Shown: positions 55,401 to 63,738, counted from the stretch's first letter. The stretch: 64,000 nucleotides of DNA from Maribacter sp. (GCA_011050675.1 DRFI01000031.1:154674-218673); one strand, 5' to 3'. Notes: generated by a model from the sequence alone, not told the origin. Numbers and translations: made by a program.

Positions 55401-55671
55401 GGGAACAAATGCAGGTTATATCGAGTATGCTTCGTTTTGGAGGCTTCGTGAAATCTCATTGACCTATAACGCACCTAGTACTTTTTCAAGCAAACTGGGT
55501 TTTAATCGCATAAGCCTAACACTTTCTGGGCAGAATCTAGGCGTATGGACCGACTACTCTGGGCTTGATCCTGAAATTAGTTCTGAAGGGCAAGCTAATT
55601 TTACTACTGAAGAATTTCTCAGTCAACCGCCCGTCCGTTCTTGGAAAGCAAGACTGAATCTATCGTTTTAA
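52408..55671 (+). CDS. SusC-family TonB-dependent transporter with STN signalling domain
   Basis: 1087 residues; MKITALFLLLALFQLQASNT (start at 52459) is an alternative, shorter start with a clean signal peptide. After the signal come an STN domain (about 40-118: ISMNMKEATIASVFDEIEKT... NVSFEIRRKLIVLL), a carboxypeptidase-like domain (VTGTVTDQDNIPLGGVSVVI), the plug (MDLNEVVVTATGVRRKVEMG; EPVIYVDGILI; IIKGPSAATLYGSIAANGVI) and the barrel ending WKARLNLSF. The STN domain signals to FecR, encoded upstream. It imports an unknown ligand together with the SusD protein. Confidence 0.95.
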   Translation: MKNTLCKRYFTIKIDLKMKITALFLLLALFQLQASNTYSQKSNISMNMKEATIASVFDEIEKTTDFNILYKNSSLDVGKRISVNVDKVKINELMELILKETNVSFEIRRKLIVLLENGKKLNSGTSQASLNPSKIPEQAMTVTGTVTDQDNIPLGGVSVVIKGSSKGVSSSFDGQYEIEASEGDILVFSYIGFASSEVSLTQEKVINVTMKPSSMDLNEVVVTATGVRRKVEMGNSITNLNVADDVKQRPISNVSDLLQGQATGVQISSSGGATGMGSRIRVRGSNSASLSNEPVIYVDGILINNEANSISFETGGQSPSRLNDINPEDIESIEIIKGPSAATLYGSIAANGVIRITTKKGKQGEPRWSAFLESGLVENVTTYPKNYQALDAAGNPGFNFEAAEGTFVPSTVNSFQPLNDPRTSPFRTGQSYGGGLSVSGGSEVLTYFLSGNITDGEGVLPVNNIKRTNFRGNFGVKITDDLKVNLTTGYTNSNLELPLNDNFALALMSQGLNGTSTIDVNNGWGEFTPDELFTIDTRQRINRFTSGLELLWQPSEKLNFRASGGLDFTSRWDSQFFPTGEAPAFLNYDEGARFSNRFNDFVYTLDMVGTYKTDLWEGINSRTSLGAQYLQNLSQGTFTTGLQLVAGSNSIAGAAVTQSNEQTIESRTIGVFLEEQIGFNDKLFVTGAVRVDRGSSFGASFNSVVYPKISASWLISEEEFFNNSDKSLISSLRLRGAWGSSGVQPGTNDALRFFNPIAATLDGQSVTGVTIGSVGNSGLSPELSTEVEFGFDAKLLSDKIGFEMTYFNKRTEDALIFRQLPLSLGVGEGRFENLGSVKNSGIEIALNTRIIETDKFFFGIDFVGSFIDNELKELGQDIQPIIFGQQRHVEGYPLGGYWDETYTFSDANGDGFIGQDEVQVGETGYLGTPFATTDISFTPTLSFFENQFVLRGLLNYRGGQKLYNNTGAWRNGNSNNRELNDPDASLADQARAVASKFLGTNAGYIEYASFWRLREISLTYNAPSTFSSKLGFNRISLTLSGQNLGVWTDYSGLDPEISSEGQANFTTEEFLSQPPVRSWKARLNLSF

Positions 55672-55688
55672 CAAAAATATCTAAGAAA

Positions 55689-57026
55689 ATGAAAAAGCTA
55701 TTAAAAACAAAAAACAACTATTCCAAATTACTGTTTCATGTAATTGTTCTGATAATACTTTCATCATTGAGCATATCTTGCGATTCGGTGGTAGAAGTTA
55801 CGGACCCTGATATTGTTACACCGGGATCCCTTAATACTGAGGCTGGTTTACAAACCCTGCGTGCGGGTTCCTTGGGCGATCTTGCTGTGGCCATGAGCGG
55901 TTCTGCGGCAGGCCACGGTGCTACTACGGGCCTAATAGTAATGAGCGGCCTTATGGCGGATGAGTATACGTATTCGGGAACCTTCCCTACTAGACGAGAA
56001 GCCGATACCCGTATCCTTCAGGATATCAATACTGATATGAATACAATTTATGGTAACCTTCATAGATCAAGGGCTGGCGCAGAAACCACTATAGATCTTC
56101 TTGTTGATTTCGGGGGCAATCCAGAAATTGAAAGTGAGATGCAAAGTGTCGTTGGTTATGCTTATATTATGTTCGCAGAAACCTTTTGTGGGGGCGTTTC
56201 CTTTAGCAAATCACCGGCGGACGGTGGTGATTTAATCTATGGCGAACCTTTGACTACCGAACAAATGTTCAATGAAGCGGTAAGTTGGTTCGACCAAGCT
56301 CTCGCCAACGCTGGCAGCAACGATAAATTGGACAACTTGGCGAGAATTGGCAAGGCACGTTCCCTTTTGGGACTAGGTCAGATTGATGCGGCCGCGGCTG
56401 AAGTTGCGGCTATTCCGTCAGATTTTGTTTATAATATTGAGCAATCCGATAACAGCTTCAGACAAGAGAACGGAATTTACATCATGAGTACTGTTCGCCG
56501 TCAATTTTCTATAGCCGATGGCAAAGGGGGCAATGGTTTAATGTACCGCTCCGCTATGGATCCCCGGACACCTTGGGACGGAGGGACGGAATTTGGACAG
56601 GATGACATTACTTTGTATTACAACCAACTGAAATACAATTCATCTAGCGTACCCGTAGTTCTGGCATCAGGAATAGAAGCAAGATTGATAGAAGCCGAGG
56701 CGGCGGCCAATGCAAATGATGCCGCTACGGTGGAAGATATACATAATGAACTTAGGGCTGCAATAGGTTTGTCAGATTTGGACCTCTCAGGAATTAGCGG
56801 TGAGGACCTATTGTTGACCCATTTTTCAGAACGTGCATTTTGGCTGTTCAGTACCGGTCATCGACAAGGCGACCTTAGAAGACTTGTAGATGTTTATGGT
56901 ATGATGCCCTCTAGTGTGTTTCCTTGGGGGCCTTATTTCAAGGGAGGCGAATATAGTTCTACCCTCAAATTTCTCGTCCCACAGTCAGAATCGAACAACC
57001 CCAATTATGTAGGATGTCTAAATTGA
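55689..57026 (+). CDS. SusD-like outer-membrane lipoprotein
   Basis: About 445 residues. I choose the ATG at 55689 over 55641 because it is 17 bases after the susC stop and gives a normal lipoprotein signal (MKKLLKTKNNYSKLLFHVIV... SISCDS). The mature part has VTDPDIVTPGSLNTEAGLQTL and SEMQSVVGYAYIMFAETFCG, as in RagB/SusD proteins. The C-terminal FSERAFWLFSTGHRQGDLRRL is the SusD helix. It pairs with the STN-SusC upstream. Shorter and more divergent than the SusD at 4939. Confidence 0.88.
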   Translation: MKKLLKTKNNYSKLLFHVIVLIILSSLSISCDSVVEVTDPDIVTPGSLNTEAGLQTLRAGSLGDLAVAMSGSAAGHGATTGLIVMSGLMADEYTYSGTFPTRREADTRILQDINTDMNTIYGNLHRSRAGAETTIDLLVDFGGNPEIESEMQSVVGYAYIMFAETFCGGVSFSKSPADGGDLIYGEPLTTEQMFNEAVSWFDQALANAGSNDKLDNLARIGKARSLLGLGQIDAAAAEVAAIPSDFVYNIEQSDNSFRQENGIYIMSTVRRQFSIADGKGGNGLMYRSAMDPRTPWDGGTEFGQDDITLYYNQLKYNSSSVPVVLASGIEARLIEAEAAANANDAATVEDIHNELRAAIGLSDLDLSGISGEDLLLTHFSERAFWLFSTGHRQGDLRRLVDVYGMMPSSVFPWGPYFKGGEYSSTLKFLVPQSESNNPNYVGCLN

Positions 57027-57052
57027 AAACGTCAAAAATGTCAAAATAAGGA

Positions 57053-57079
57053 AAAAGAGGCTGCTAAAAAGCCTCTTTT
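57053..57079 (+). terminator. intrinsic terminator after susD
   Basis: AAAAGAGGCT and AGCCTCTTTT (10-bp stem, 7-base loop) followed by CTTTTT, 27 bases after the stop. Confidence 0.85.
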
Positions 57080-57123
57080 CTTTTTAAGTTTGTGAGATGC
57101 AACATTATACATGACCATTTCTT

Positions 57124-59670
57124 ATGAGAAACAAGTTCGCCTTTACAAATTCTGAACGTTCGGGAAACTTTATTTTTCTTTATGCCTTGTTTTTTGTGTC
57201 CGGTACCGCCAGCTTGATGTTTCAAGTGGTATGGATGTACCGGTTAGGATTGGTATTCGGAAACGCCGCATATGCGACAGCAGCAACATTATCCGCTTTT
57301 TTTCTTGGATTGGCTCTTGGGGGACGATTTTTTGGCAACGCCTCAGCGCGTTTTAAACGGCCACTTCGCATGTATGGACTTATGGAGCTAGGTATTGCGC
57401 TAACGGCCTTCTTGCTGGCTCCTGGTCTCGATTTCTATGAAAAATATTATTCTGATATCGTATCTTTTTCAGGTGATACCAAGAGTATTCTTTTGGGTAT
57501 GAAGTTTGTTTTTGGTACTTCACTACTTTTTTTTCCGTCATTTCTGATGGGAGGTACCTTTCCCGTTTTAGCGCAGTACATAGGAAAAAATCGAAATAAT
57601 CTTTCAAGGCGTGGAACTATTTTATATGCCGTAAATACCTTGGGGGCGGCCCTTGGAGCTTTTGTTGCCGCGTTTTACTTGCTCTCTAAATACGGGGTTG
57701 GGGCAACCTACGGCTTTGCCATAGCCTTGGCAGTCTTGGTAGGCGTTCTAGCCCTTGTTCTAGATCGCTGGTATAAATCTCCTTATCCCATTATTGACGA
57801 AACATCTAAATATCCTGTAAATAGTAAAAAAACGACTGATTTTGCATTTCAGCTAAGCCAAAACCAATTTATCATAGTCGCTTTTTTTTCCGGAGCATTG
57901 GCATTATCGGCAGAAACTTTATGGACTAAGATGTTCGCTCAAGTTTTACAAAATTCAGTCTATTCGTTCGCTGCGATATTGGTGGTGTTTCTTTTGGCCT
58001 TGGGGCTCGGTGGCGTTTTATCACATATACTTGTAAGGCTAGGGGCACCTTCAAAAACCCTGCTGATTCTATTGCTGTCCACGGCCGCTGTTTTGATTGG
58101 GTTATCTCCAACGGTTTTCAATAGTGCAACAAACGGACTTGAGTATCTTGCAATTAACGCGTCTTGGTTTACGTATATATGGTCCGTCTTTAAACTGAGT
58201 CTTATGGTCATAATGCCTCCAACTATTATTTTAGGAGCTGTATTTCCTTTTCTGTTGAAAGCGGCCCCTAAAATCGATATGCCGTCAGGATCCATTGTCG
58301 GCAAATTGGTACTCTACAATTCTTTAGGTGGCTTTGTGGGACCAGTACTAGCAGGTTTTTTTCTTCTTGATATAGCAGGTCTCTGGAACAGCATAAAAAT
58401 CATTGCTCTTTTGTACGGAATCCTGGCTCTTTTAATAGCTTTTCCTTCTTACAGAAAAAAGAAAATTTTCTTCCTTTTATGGCCTGTTGTAGTAATTTTA
58501 GGAATAATGGTTTTGGAAAATCCCCCCATTGTAAAATTGGAAAATGGTGAAAAAGTATTGGATTATTGGCAATCAAGCGACGGGGTTGTCTCTATAGTAC
58601 AATTACCAGAAAATATAGAAATGCGCCTGGATAATTTTTATGTACTCGGGGATTCGAAATCGTTTTTGGTCGAGCAAATGCAGGCTCACGTTCCGCTTAT
58701 GATACATCCAGCACCAAAAAAGGTAGTATTTTTGGGCATGGGAACCGGCGTCACGGCAGGCGCTGCACTAAACCATGAGGTGGAAAAGGTTATAGCCGTA
58801 GAACTGGTGTCCAATGTAATTCCCGCGGCAAAACGTTATTTTTCGCCTTGGACCAACGGGCTTTTCAAAGATAAACGGGCAAACATAGTAGCTGACGATG
58901 CTAGAAATTTTCTTCTGGGTACCAATGAGCAATTTGACGTTATTGTCGGTGACCTGTTCACCCCATGGCATGCAGGAACGGGAAGCCTTTATACCCTTGA
59001 ACATTTTGAACAGGCCAAAAAACGATTGTCGCCTGGCGGGATCTTTGCACAATGGTTACCGCTATACCAGCTTACTTCGGAGAACTTTAATACTATTGCC
59101 GCTACATTTGCGGCCGTTTATCCACAAGTGACCCTCTGGCGGGCTGACTTTTCGACGACCAGGGCCAGTATCTTGCTCGTTGGTCAGGAAGAAGACACAC
59201 AGCTTGACGAGAATATCCTACGCCAGAATATCGTTCATGTGATTGGTGAGCAAGTTGACCAGGAAAATAATCATATGGCCGGCCTCTTTTATCTTGGTAA
59301 TTTGGAGGCTATTCGAAATCGGTTGTCGGGAGTTGAACTGAATACCGATGACAGAAGGTCTGTTGAATTCAGGGCGCCTATTCTATCGCAGCAGGCGAAT
59401 TCAGGTCGTGCATCCTATATTACGGGCAAAGAGTTGGATACCTTGTTGACCGCATTGAGGAGCAATCTTCCGGCTGAAGAAGACCCCTATCTTTCCAACC
59501 TACCAATGGATGAAATTCGATTTGTAAAAGTAGGGTCGCTTTATCATCGCTATATTCAGTATGTCAGTGCCGGGAAAGAAGATAAGGCAAAAAAAATACG
59601 GGAACAGATACAGCTCTTGGCATCTGACTTTTTAAAGACAGAAACCAAAGCTATTGATGAAGTAAATTAA
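57124..59670 (+). CDS. membrane protein fused to a spermidine-synthase-like domain
   Basis: 848 residues. The first ~450 residues are about 12 membrane segments (FFVSGTASLMFQVVWMYRLG, then repeated Gly/Ala-rich spans such as FSGALALSAETLWTKMFAQV). Then a methyltransferase-fold domain of the spermidine-synthase type: VVFLGMGTGVTAGAALNHEV, VIAVELV, DDARNFLLGTNEQFDVIVGD, LFTPWHAG, LYTLEHFEQAKKRLSPGGIF. Such fused proteins are widespread, but their product is mostly unproven. It follows the susD terminator and precedes a DUF6503 gene by 17 bases. Function in the uptake block is unknown. Confidence 0.88.
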   Translation: MRNKFAFTNSERSGNFIFLYALFFVSGTASLMFQVVWMYRLGLVFGNAAYATAATLSAFFLGLALGGRFFGNASARFKRPLRMYGLMELGIALTAFLLAPGLDFYEKYYSDIVSFSGDTKSILLGMKFVFGTSLLFFPSFLMGGTFPVLAQYIGKNRNNLSRRGTILYAVNTLGAALGAFVAAFYLLSKYGVGATYGFAIALAVLVGVLALVLDRWYKSPYPIIDETSKYPVNSKKTTDFAFQLSQNQFIIVAFFSGALALSAETLWTKMFAQVLQNSVYSFAAILVVFLLALGLGGVLSHILVRLGAPSKTLLILLLSTAAVLIGLSPTVFNSATNGLEYLAINASWFTYIWSVFKLSLMVIMPPTIILGAVFPFLLKAAPKIDMPSGSIVGKLVLYNSLGGFVGPVLAGFFLLDIAGLWNSIKIIALLYGILALLIAFPSYRKKKIFFLLWPVVVILGIMVLENPPIVKLENGEKVLDYWQSSDGVVSIVQLPENIEMRLDNFYVLGDSKSFLVEQMQAHVPLMIHPAPKKVVFLGMGTGVTAGAALNHEVEKVIAVELVSNVIPAAKRYFSPWTNGLFKDKRANIVADDARNFLLGTNEQFDVIVGDLFTPWHAGTGSLYTLEHFEQAKKRLSPGGIFAQWLPLYQLTSENFNTIAATFAAVYPQVTLWRADFSTTRASILLVGQEEDTQLDENILRQNIVHVIGEQVDQENNHMAGLFYLGNLEAIRNRLSGVELNTDDRRSVEFRAPILSQQANSGRASYITGKELDTLLTALRSNLPAEEDPYLSNLPMDEIRFVKVGSLYHRYIQYVSAGKEDKAKKIREQIQLLASDFLKTETKAIDEVN

Positions 59671-59687
59671 GAAAGCATCTGCAAACA

Positions 59688-60500
59688 ATGAATAAAATGA
59701 ACATCTTAAAAACAAATGGACTAATCAAGCAATACATGAAACAAATAAATCACAAACTATCCCTTTTTTCGATTCCAGTAAGCGCATTTATACTATCGTT
59801 TAACTTATCCATCGCACAAGAGAACATAGTTGATAAGGCAATCGAGGTTTCTGGAATGAAAAAAATGCGCAATGCCGAGGCCTCCTTTACCTTCCGTGAG
59901 CACACCTATGAGTACAAACGGCAAACAGGACATTTTACCTACACAAGAATAGGCAAGAACAGGGATAGCAGTCTAGTCCGCGATGTCTACACCAACAAAG
60001 GCTTTTCCCGCCATGTTGCTGATACCGTTGTAAACCTGACCGAGAAAAGAAAAAATGCCTATACCAATTCTGTCAATTCAGTGATGTATTTTGCGTTTCT
60101 TCCGTTATGGCTCAAAGACCCCGCGGTCATACTAAAAGACATGGGAAAGAGTAAAATAAAGAGTAAAGAATATTATAAAATCCGTGTCACTTTTCAACAA
60201 GAAGGCGGTGGTACAGATTTTGAAGATGTGTTCCTCTATTGGTTCGATGTCGAGGATTACAGTATGGACTATCTAGCCTACAATTACTTTACCGGCAAAG
60301 GGGGAATGCGGTTTCGTGTGGCTTTTAACCAGCGTACGATCAATGGAGTGCGTATACAGGATTATCGTAACCTGCAACCTAGAATAATGGACGGTGTTAA
60401 TTTTGATCAAATTGAGAATGCCTTTGAAAAGGGCGAATTGGAAGAACTCTCACTCATCGAATTGAAAAATGTGAAAATTAAAACGATACCTAAAACTTAA
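59688..60500 (+). CDS. DUF6503-family secreted protein
   Basis: 270 residues from the first ATG. A better start may be 59736 (MKQINHKLSLFSIPVSAFIL, then SFNLSIAQ), which gives a normal signal peptide. The mature part has NIVDKAIEVSGMKKMRNAEA, ASFTFREHTYEYKRQTGHF, YKIRVTFQQEGG and DYSMDYLAYNYFTGKGGMRF, the pattern of the DUF6503 family found in Bacteroidota periplasmic proteins. No enzymatic activity is known. Co-transcribed with the preceding membrane protein. Confidence 0.8.
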   Translation: MNKMNILKTNGLIKQYMKQINHKLSLFSIPVSAFILSFNLSIAQENIVDKAIEVSGMKKMRNAEASFTFREHTYEYKRQTGHFTYTRIGKNRDSSLVRDVYTNKGFSRHVADTVVNLTEKRKNAYTNSVNSVMYFAFLPLWLKDPAVILKDMGKSKIKSKEYYKIRVTFQQEGGGTDFEDVFLYWFDVEDYSMDYLAYNYFTGKGGMRFRVAFNQRTINGVRIQDYRNLQPRIMDGVNFDQIENAFEKGELEELSLIELKNVKIKTIPKT

Positions 60501-60556
60501 TCGCATTTATTCAAAAACCCGAAGTATGTTTCCGGTAAGTTCTGTCTGGAACATTT

Positions 60557-60706
60557 TCAAAGGTACCCAACAACTAGGTCAAGGGCTTCGCATATGGTAG
60601 ATTTTCCTATTTTGTTCTTACCTACCATTAAAGTGTGTCCTTCAAAATAGAGGGTAGCCTTTTTTATTCCCGTAAAATTTGAAATATACAGCCTGCTTAT
60701 GATCAT
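60557..60706 (-). pseudogene. N-terminal stub of an OLD-family ATPase
   Basis: 49 codons from an ATG at 60706: MIISRLYISNFTGIKKATLY, FEGHTLMVGKNKIGKSTICE, ALDLVVGYL, then TGA. The RNF-x-GI start and the Walker A loop GKNKIGKST followed by ALDLV are the beginning of OLD/RecF-like ATP-dependent nucleases, in which several hundred residues should follow. Nothing recognisable continues downstream on this strand. A deletion remnant of a gene type common in defence islands. Confidence 0.75.
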
Positions 60707-60960
60707 AAAGTGAATTTTTGGTATGCTAGTAAATGTAGTAATTCTCTGATTTAAAAAAATTCTATATTATGTAATTTTAATTATAGTAATTGATTCTTTA
60801 GAATAAAAACAGCCTAGAAAAGTATATCAGAATAGCTCCAAATGTCGGAAAGGTAGGAAGGATAATAATTACAATTTTTCACAATTCTTTACATTACGCT
60901 TATTCGGCCATGATCTAAGGTTTCCAGTTGAACTCAATAAAACATAAATTAAAAAACGTA

Positions 60961-60992
60961 ACTCTTTACAAAATCCGCTTTTTGTAAAGAGT
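60961..60992. terminator. hairpin downstream of the Fic gene
   Basis: ACTCTTTACAAAA and TTTTGTAAAGAGT form a perfect 13-bp stem around TCCGCT, about 60 bases after the Fic stop. Runs of A and T inside the arms give weak terminator character on both strands. Confidence 0.5.
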
Positions 60993-61052
60993 CTTCGTAT
61001 GTTTCAAATAGAACTACCAAATCCCAATTTGGTTTTCCCTTTTTTAGGCCGT

Positions 61053-62150
61053 CTAAAGATTCAAAATATAGTTCGTACTCCTTCCGCCTTCGCCAGATTC
61101 TAACAAAACTCCTTTTTCCACTAAATCTTGAATATCCCGAAGCGCTGTATCCCTATGTACTTTAGTCATCTTTGCCCATTTGGACGAATGTAACTTTCCT
61201 ATAAAATCAGCTTGAAGTTTATTTATCATGTCTAATTGGCGCTCATTAAACTGAGTGGTTTTATGCAATTCCCAGAATTTTGCCTTAAGCAGTATTTTAG
61301 ATAATGCTTTCTCCGTTGTTTCAAGTGCTTCGGTTAAACGTTCAAAATACCATACAAGCCATTGACTTACATCCATGCTTCCTTTTTGGGTGGACTCCAA
61401 TATATCGTAATATCCATTTTTAGATTTTAAGAGTTGCGCCGACATGCTATAAAACCTTTGGTTTGTTCTATCTGCTCTTGCCAATTGATTATCGGCAATG
61501 GCTCTGGCAATCCTCCCGTTTCCATCATCGAAAGGGTGAATAATTACGAACCACAAATGGGCTATGGCTGATTTAATAACAGGTTCCATGCTTGTATCTG
61601 TATTATACCAGTCAATAAATCTATTCATTTCGGCTTCAAGCCTTGAAGCATCTGGAGCAGTATAATGAACTTTTTCTCTTCCCATCGGGCCAGAAACAAT
61701 CTGCATAGGGCCTTCTTGATCACCTCTCCAATCTCCAACAGTAATTTTATGCATGCCACTTCTCCCAGTTGGAAATAGAGCTGCATGCCATCCGCACAAT
61801 CTATCCTTGCTTAAATCTTCTTTATATTTTTGAGTAGCATCTAGCATCATTTCGACAACTCCTTCTACATCTCTACTGGCATTTGGTAATCCAGATATAT
61901 CCATACCAAGTCTACGAGCGACTGACGACCTAACTTCTAAAGGGTTTAATAACTCTCCTTCGATTTCACTAGTTCTAATAACATCTTCCGTTAACGTTTC
62001 AAGTACTGCTTCTTCTCTAAGTTCGAAACCCATACTCTCCATCCTACCTAATAGTCTACCCTGCAAATCACGTACTTTGCTCACGTATGGAAGTAGCGTA
62101 TCGGTATCCCATTTAAAGTTTGGCCAATCTTTGCTATGATGTAAATACAT
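61053..62150 (-). CDS. Fic-family AMPylator-like protein with DUF4172 domain
   Basis: 365 residues. An N-terminal DUF4172 domain (WPNFKWDTDTLLPYVSKVRD), an inhibitory helix TSEIEGE (60-66, matching the [S/T]xxxE[G/N] motif), the complete Fic active site HPFDDGNGR (205-213), and a C-terminal winged-helix segment (STNYILNL at the end; HRDTALRDIQDLVEKGVL). Fic enzymes usually transfer AMP to a hydroxyl of a target protein; this one carries its own inhibitor, a self-controlled class. Target unknown. The upstream region contains several GCCGTA palindromes that the winged helix might bind. Confidence 0.93.
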   Translation of the reverse strand: MYLHHSKDWPNFKWDTDTLLPYVSKVRDLQGRLLGRMESMGFELREEAVLETLTEDVIRTSEIEGELLNPLEVRSSVARRLGMDISGLPNASRDVEGVVEMMLDATQKYKEDLSKDRLCGWHAALFPTGRSGMHKITVGDWRGDQEGPMQIVSGPMGREKVHYTAPDASRLEAEMNRFIDWYNTDTSMEPVIKSAIAHLWFVIIHPFDDGNGRIARAIADNQLARADRTNQRFYSMSAQLLKSKNGYYDILESTQKGSMDVSQWLVWYFERLTEALETTEKALSKILLKAKFWELHKTTQFNERQLDMINKLQADFIGKLHSSKWAKMTKVHRDTALRDIQDLVEKGVLLESGEGGRSTNYILNL

Positions 62151-62177
62151 TTTTGATTCTTTAATGCCGAATATTAT

Positions 62178-62257
62178 ACGGCAAATATAAATTACATTTG
62201 CCGTTATTCAAAATATACGCCGTAATTTTTACGGCGATAATCAAATTGATTGCCGTA
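62178..62257. promoter_or_regulatory. palindrome-rich promoter region of the Fic gene
   Basis: ACGGCAAAT / ATTTGCCGT (62178-62186 and 62196-62204, 9-bp arms), CGCCGTAA / TTACGGCG (62218-62225 and 62229-62236, 8-bp arms) and a further GCCGTA half-site at 62252-62257. Five half-sites of the same core (ACGGC/GCCGT) lie within 80 bases directly upstream of the gene. Confidence 0.65.
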
Positions 62258-62326
62258 TTTTTATAAAAGCTACTACCATTTACTTCTAACAGATAAGCAC
62301 AAAAGCCCATCAGGTTTACTCAGTCA

Positions 62327-62998
62327 TCAAAGCGGTTCATTATAGTTCTTCCTCATGTTTGATAGATAGCCAGAAATTGGCGTGGTCAATTCTTGTTTAC
62401 TTTCAATACCCTTCTCGACAAACTTTTTAGCCTGCGCTTTCCAGTTTTTGATGTTTAGACCTCCTCGCAGTTTCCAATTTTTTGATTCATAGTAGGCATA
62501 GAATTTTCTACCTTCCGTTTCCTGCCAATTATTCTCTCTAAAAAAAATTAAAACAGCCCGGCCATTTTTTGGTCTTGCCAGTTTATTTAAGTTTTCTTTT
62601 GTTTTATGTTTATAAGAAGGTATCAGATTATGGCCAGGTTCCGGGACGCTGTTGGCCATTTTTTGATACGCAGGTGTCCCAGAGCTTGTACCACTGGTTG
62701 TCCCGAATATGGACATGTTCACTTTTGAACCTCTTGCCGGGTGAAAGGAAGGAAAATAGTTTAGATAGCCCCAATCGTTCAAATCTCTCAAGTAATTATG
62801 ATAGGTTGTTTTTGACCTGAACTTTGCTTTTTCCATAATGAACTGCCTATTAATGGTCAGTGTCTTTTTGAAGAATTCACGGTTCCATTTCTGGAAGAAC
62901 GCTAGGTATAAGGTGATATGGCCTTGTTTGATTCTCTCGTCATTGTTGAATCTTTCGAAGACGGCATTTAGGTGGGCGATGTAATTTACTTTCTCCAT
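62327..62998 (-). CDS. winged-helix-like protein of a mobilizable element
   Basis: 223 residues. The N-terminal ~90 residues (LNAVFERFNNDERIKQGHIT, LYLAFFQKWNREFF, then FIMEKAKFRSKTTYHNYLRD) resemble a replication/regulatory helix-turn-helix. A Ser/Thr/Gly-rich linker follows, then a Lys/Asn-rich tail (ENNWQETEGRKFYAYYESKN) common in proteins next to mobilization genes of Bacteroidota. It lies 24 bases downstream of the BfmA-like gene and so is in that operon. A role in control or replication of the element is inferred. Confidence 0.65.
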   Translation of the reverse strand: MEKVNYIAHLNAVFERFNNDERIKQGHITLYLAFFQKWNREFFKKTLTINRQFIMEKAKFRSKTTYHNYLRDLNDWGYLNYFPSFHPARGSKVNMSIFGTTSGTSSGTPAYQKMANSVPEPGHNLIPSYKHKTKENLNKLARPKNGRAVLIFFRENNWQETEGRKFYAYYESKNWKLRGGLNIKNWKAQAKKFVEKGIESKQELTTPISGYLSNMRKNYNEPL

Positions 62999-63022
62999 CA
63001 GTTCTCGGGCATTTCGTTATAA

Positions 63023-63415
63023 CTATTTTTTTTCACGATACTGCACCTGCTTTTTCTCTGTGCTATACTTTTTCTCTACAAGCAATGGCTTTTTTTCTGG
63101 GACTGATTGTTCGAAAAGTGAATACAACATTGCAGCTGTAGGCTTGGTCTGGGATTTTTCAATATCCTTTAATATCGCGATCATTCCGTTCATCCGTTTC
63201 TTGATAAGTAAGGACATTCTCATTTCTAAGGTTTCCATTCGCGGTCCCATGGATTCGGAAGGCGAGATTCCATTTTCTTCAAAAAAGTCCAACATGAGCA
63301 TTAAGGTCATGGACTGCGATCTTGACATTTTCTTGCAGAATTCTCGAAACCTTATTGCAACCGAAGTCTTTATGCCAAGCTTCTCAAATCGCTCTTTTTG
63401 TAATTCTTCATCCAT
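63023..63415 (-). CDS. BfmA/BtgA-family mobilization protein
   Basis: 130 residues. The start has GIKTSVAIRFREFCKKMSRS and the centre MLMLDFFEENGISPSESMGP, IKKRMNGMIAILKDIEKSQT, which match the relaxase accessory proteins BfmA/BtgA of Bacteroidota mobilizable elements. These are ribbon-helix-helix-like DNA-binding proteins that help the relaxase at oriT. A relaxase gene is not in the window. A gene-free region with an inverted repeat lies upstream and could be oriT. Confidence 0.8.
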   Translation of the reverse strand: MDEELQKERFEKLGIKTSVAIRFREFCKKMSRSQSMTLMLMLDFFEENGISPSESMGPRMETLEMRMSLLIKKRMNGMIAILKDIEKSQTKPTAAMLYSLFEQSVPEKKPLLVEKKYSTEKKQVQYREKK

Positions 63416-63565
63416 TTTTTCTGAAATTTTATGCCGTTTTTATTGGGCTGTAAGCGTTTTTTCTGATAATCGGGCTCAAATACCAAAATTCCCATAAGAG
63501 ACAATACTCCCGAAACCCCCATTCTCATTGCAGATGGAGAAAAAAATCAAAACGAAACATCGCGC

Positions 63566-63612
63566 AGCGTGTTACCCTCTTGCTACTCCCCCCTTAGTTT
63601 AGCGAACACGCT
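63566..63612. other. candidate oriT inverted repeat
   Basis: AGCGTGTT and AACACGCT, 31 bases apart, enclose a pyrimidine-rich segment (ACCCTCTTGCTACTCCCCCC). It is 150 bases upstream of the bfmA-like start. A hairpin beside an asymmetric nick region is the usual layout of a relaxase target. Confidence 0.4.
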
Positions 63613-63738
63613 TTATTTAGGGATTATTTATATGTTAGTGAGTTTCTGTAATTGTTAACTTTCTATCGGGGAATACTCCCCATAATAATAAACTGTGACC
63701 AAACTGATAGGGGCGAATTATACGCTATTCAAAGCTTC

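Noticed and set aside
58768..59131. ORFs on both strands within the spermidine-synthase-like domain
   Set aside because: Overlap the conserved SAM-fold motifs of the real gene.
62569..62820. Plus-strand 83-residue ORF opposite the winged-helix-like gene
   Set aside because: Composition unlike a protein of this genome; shadow of the minus-strand gene.
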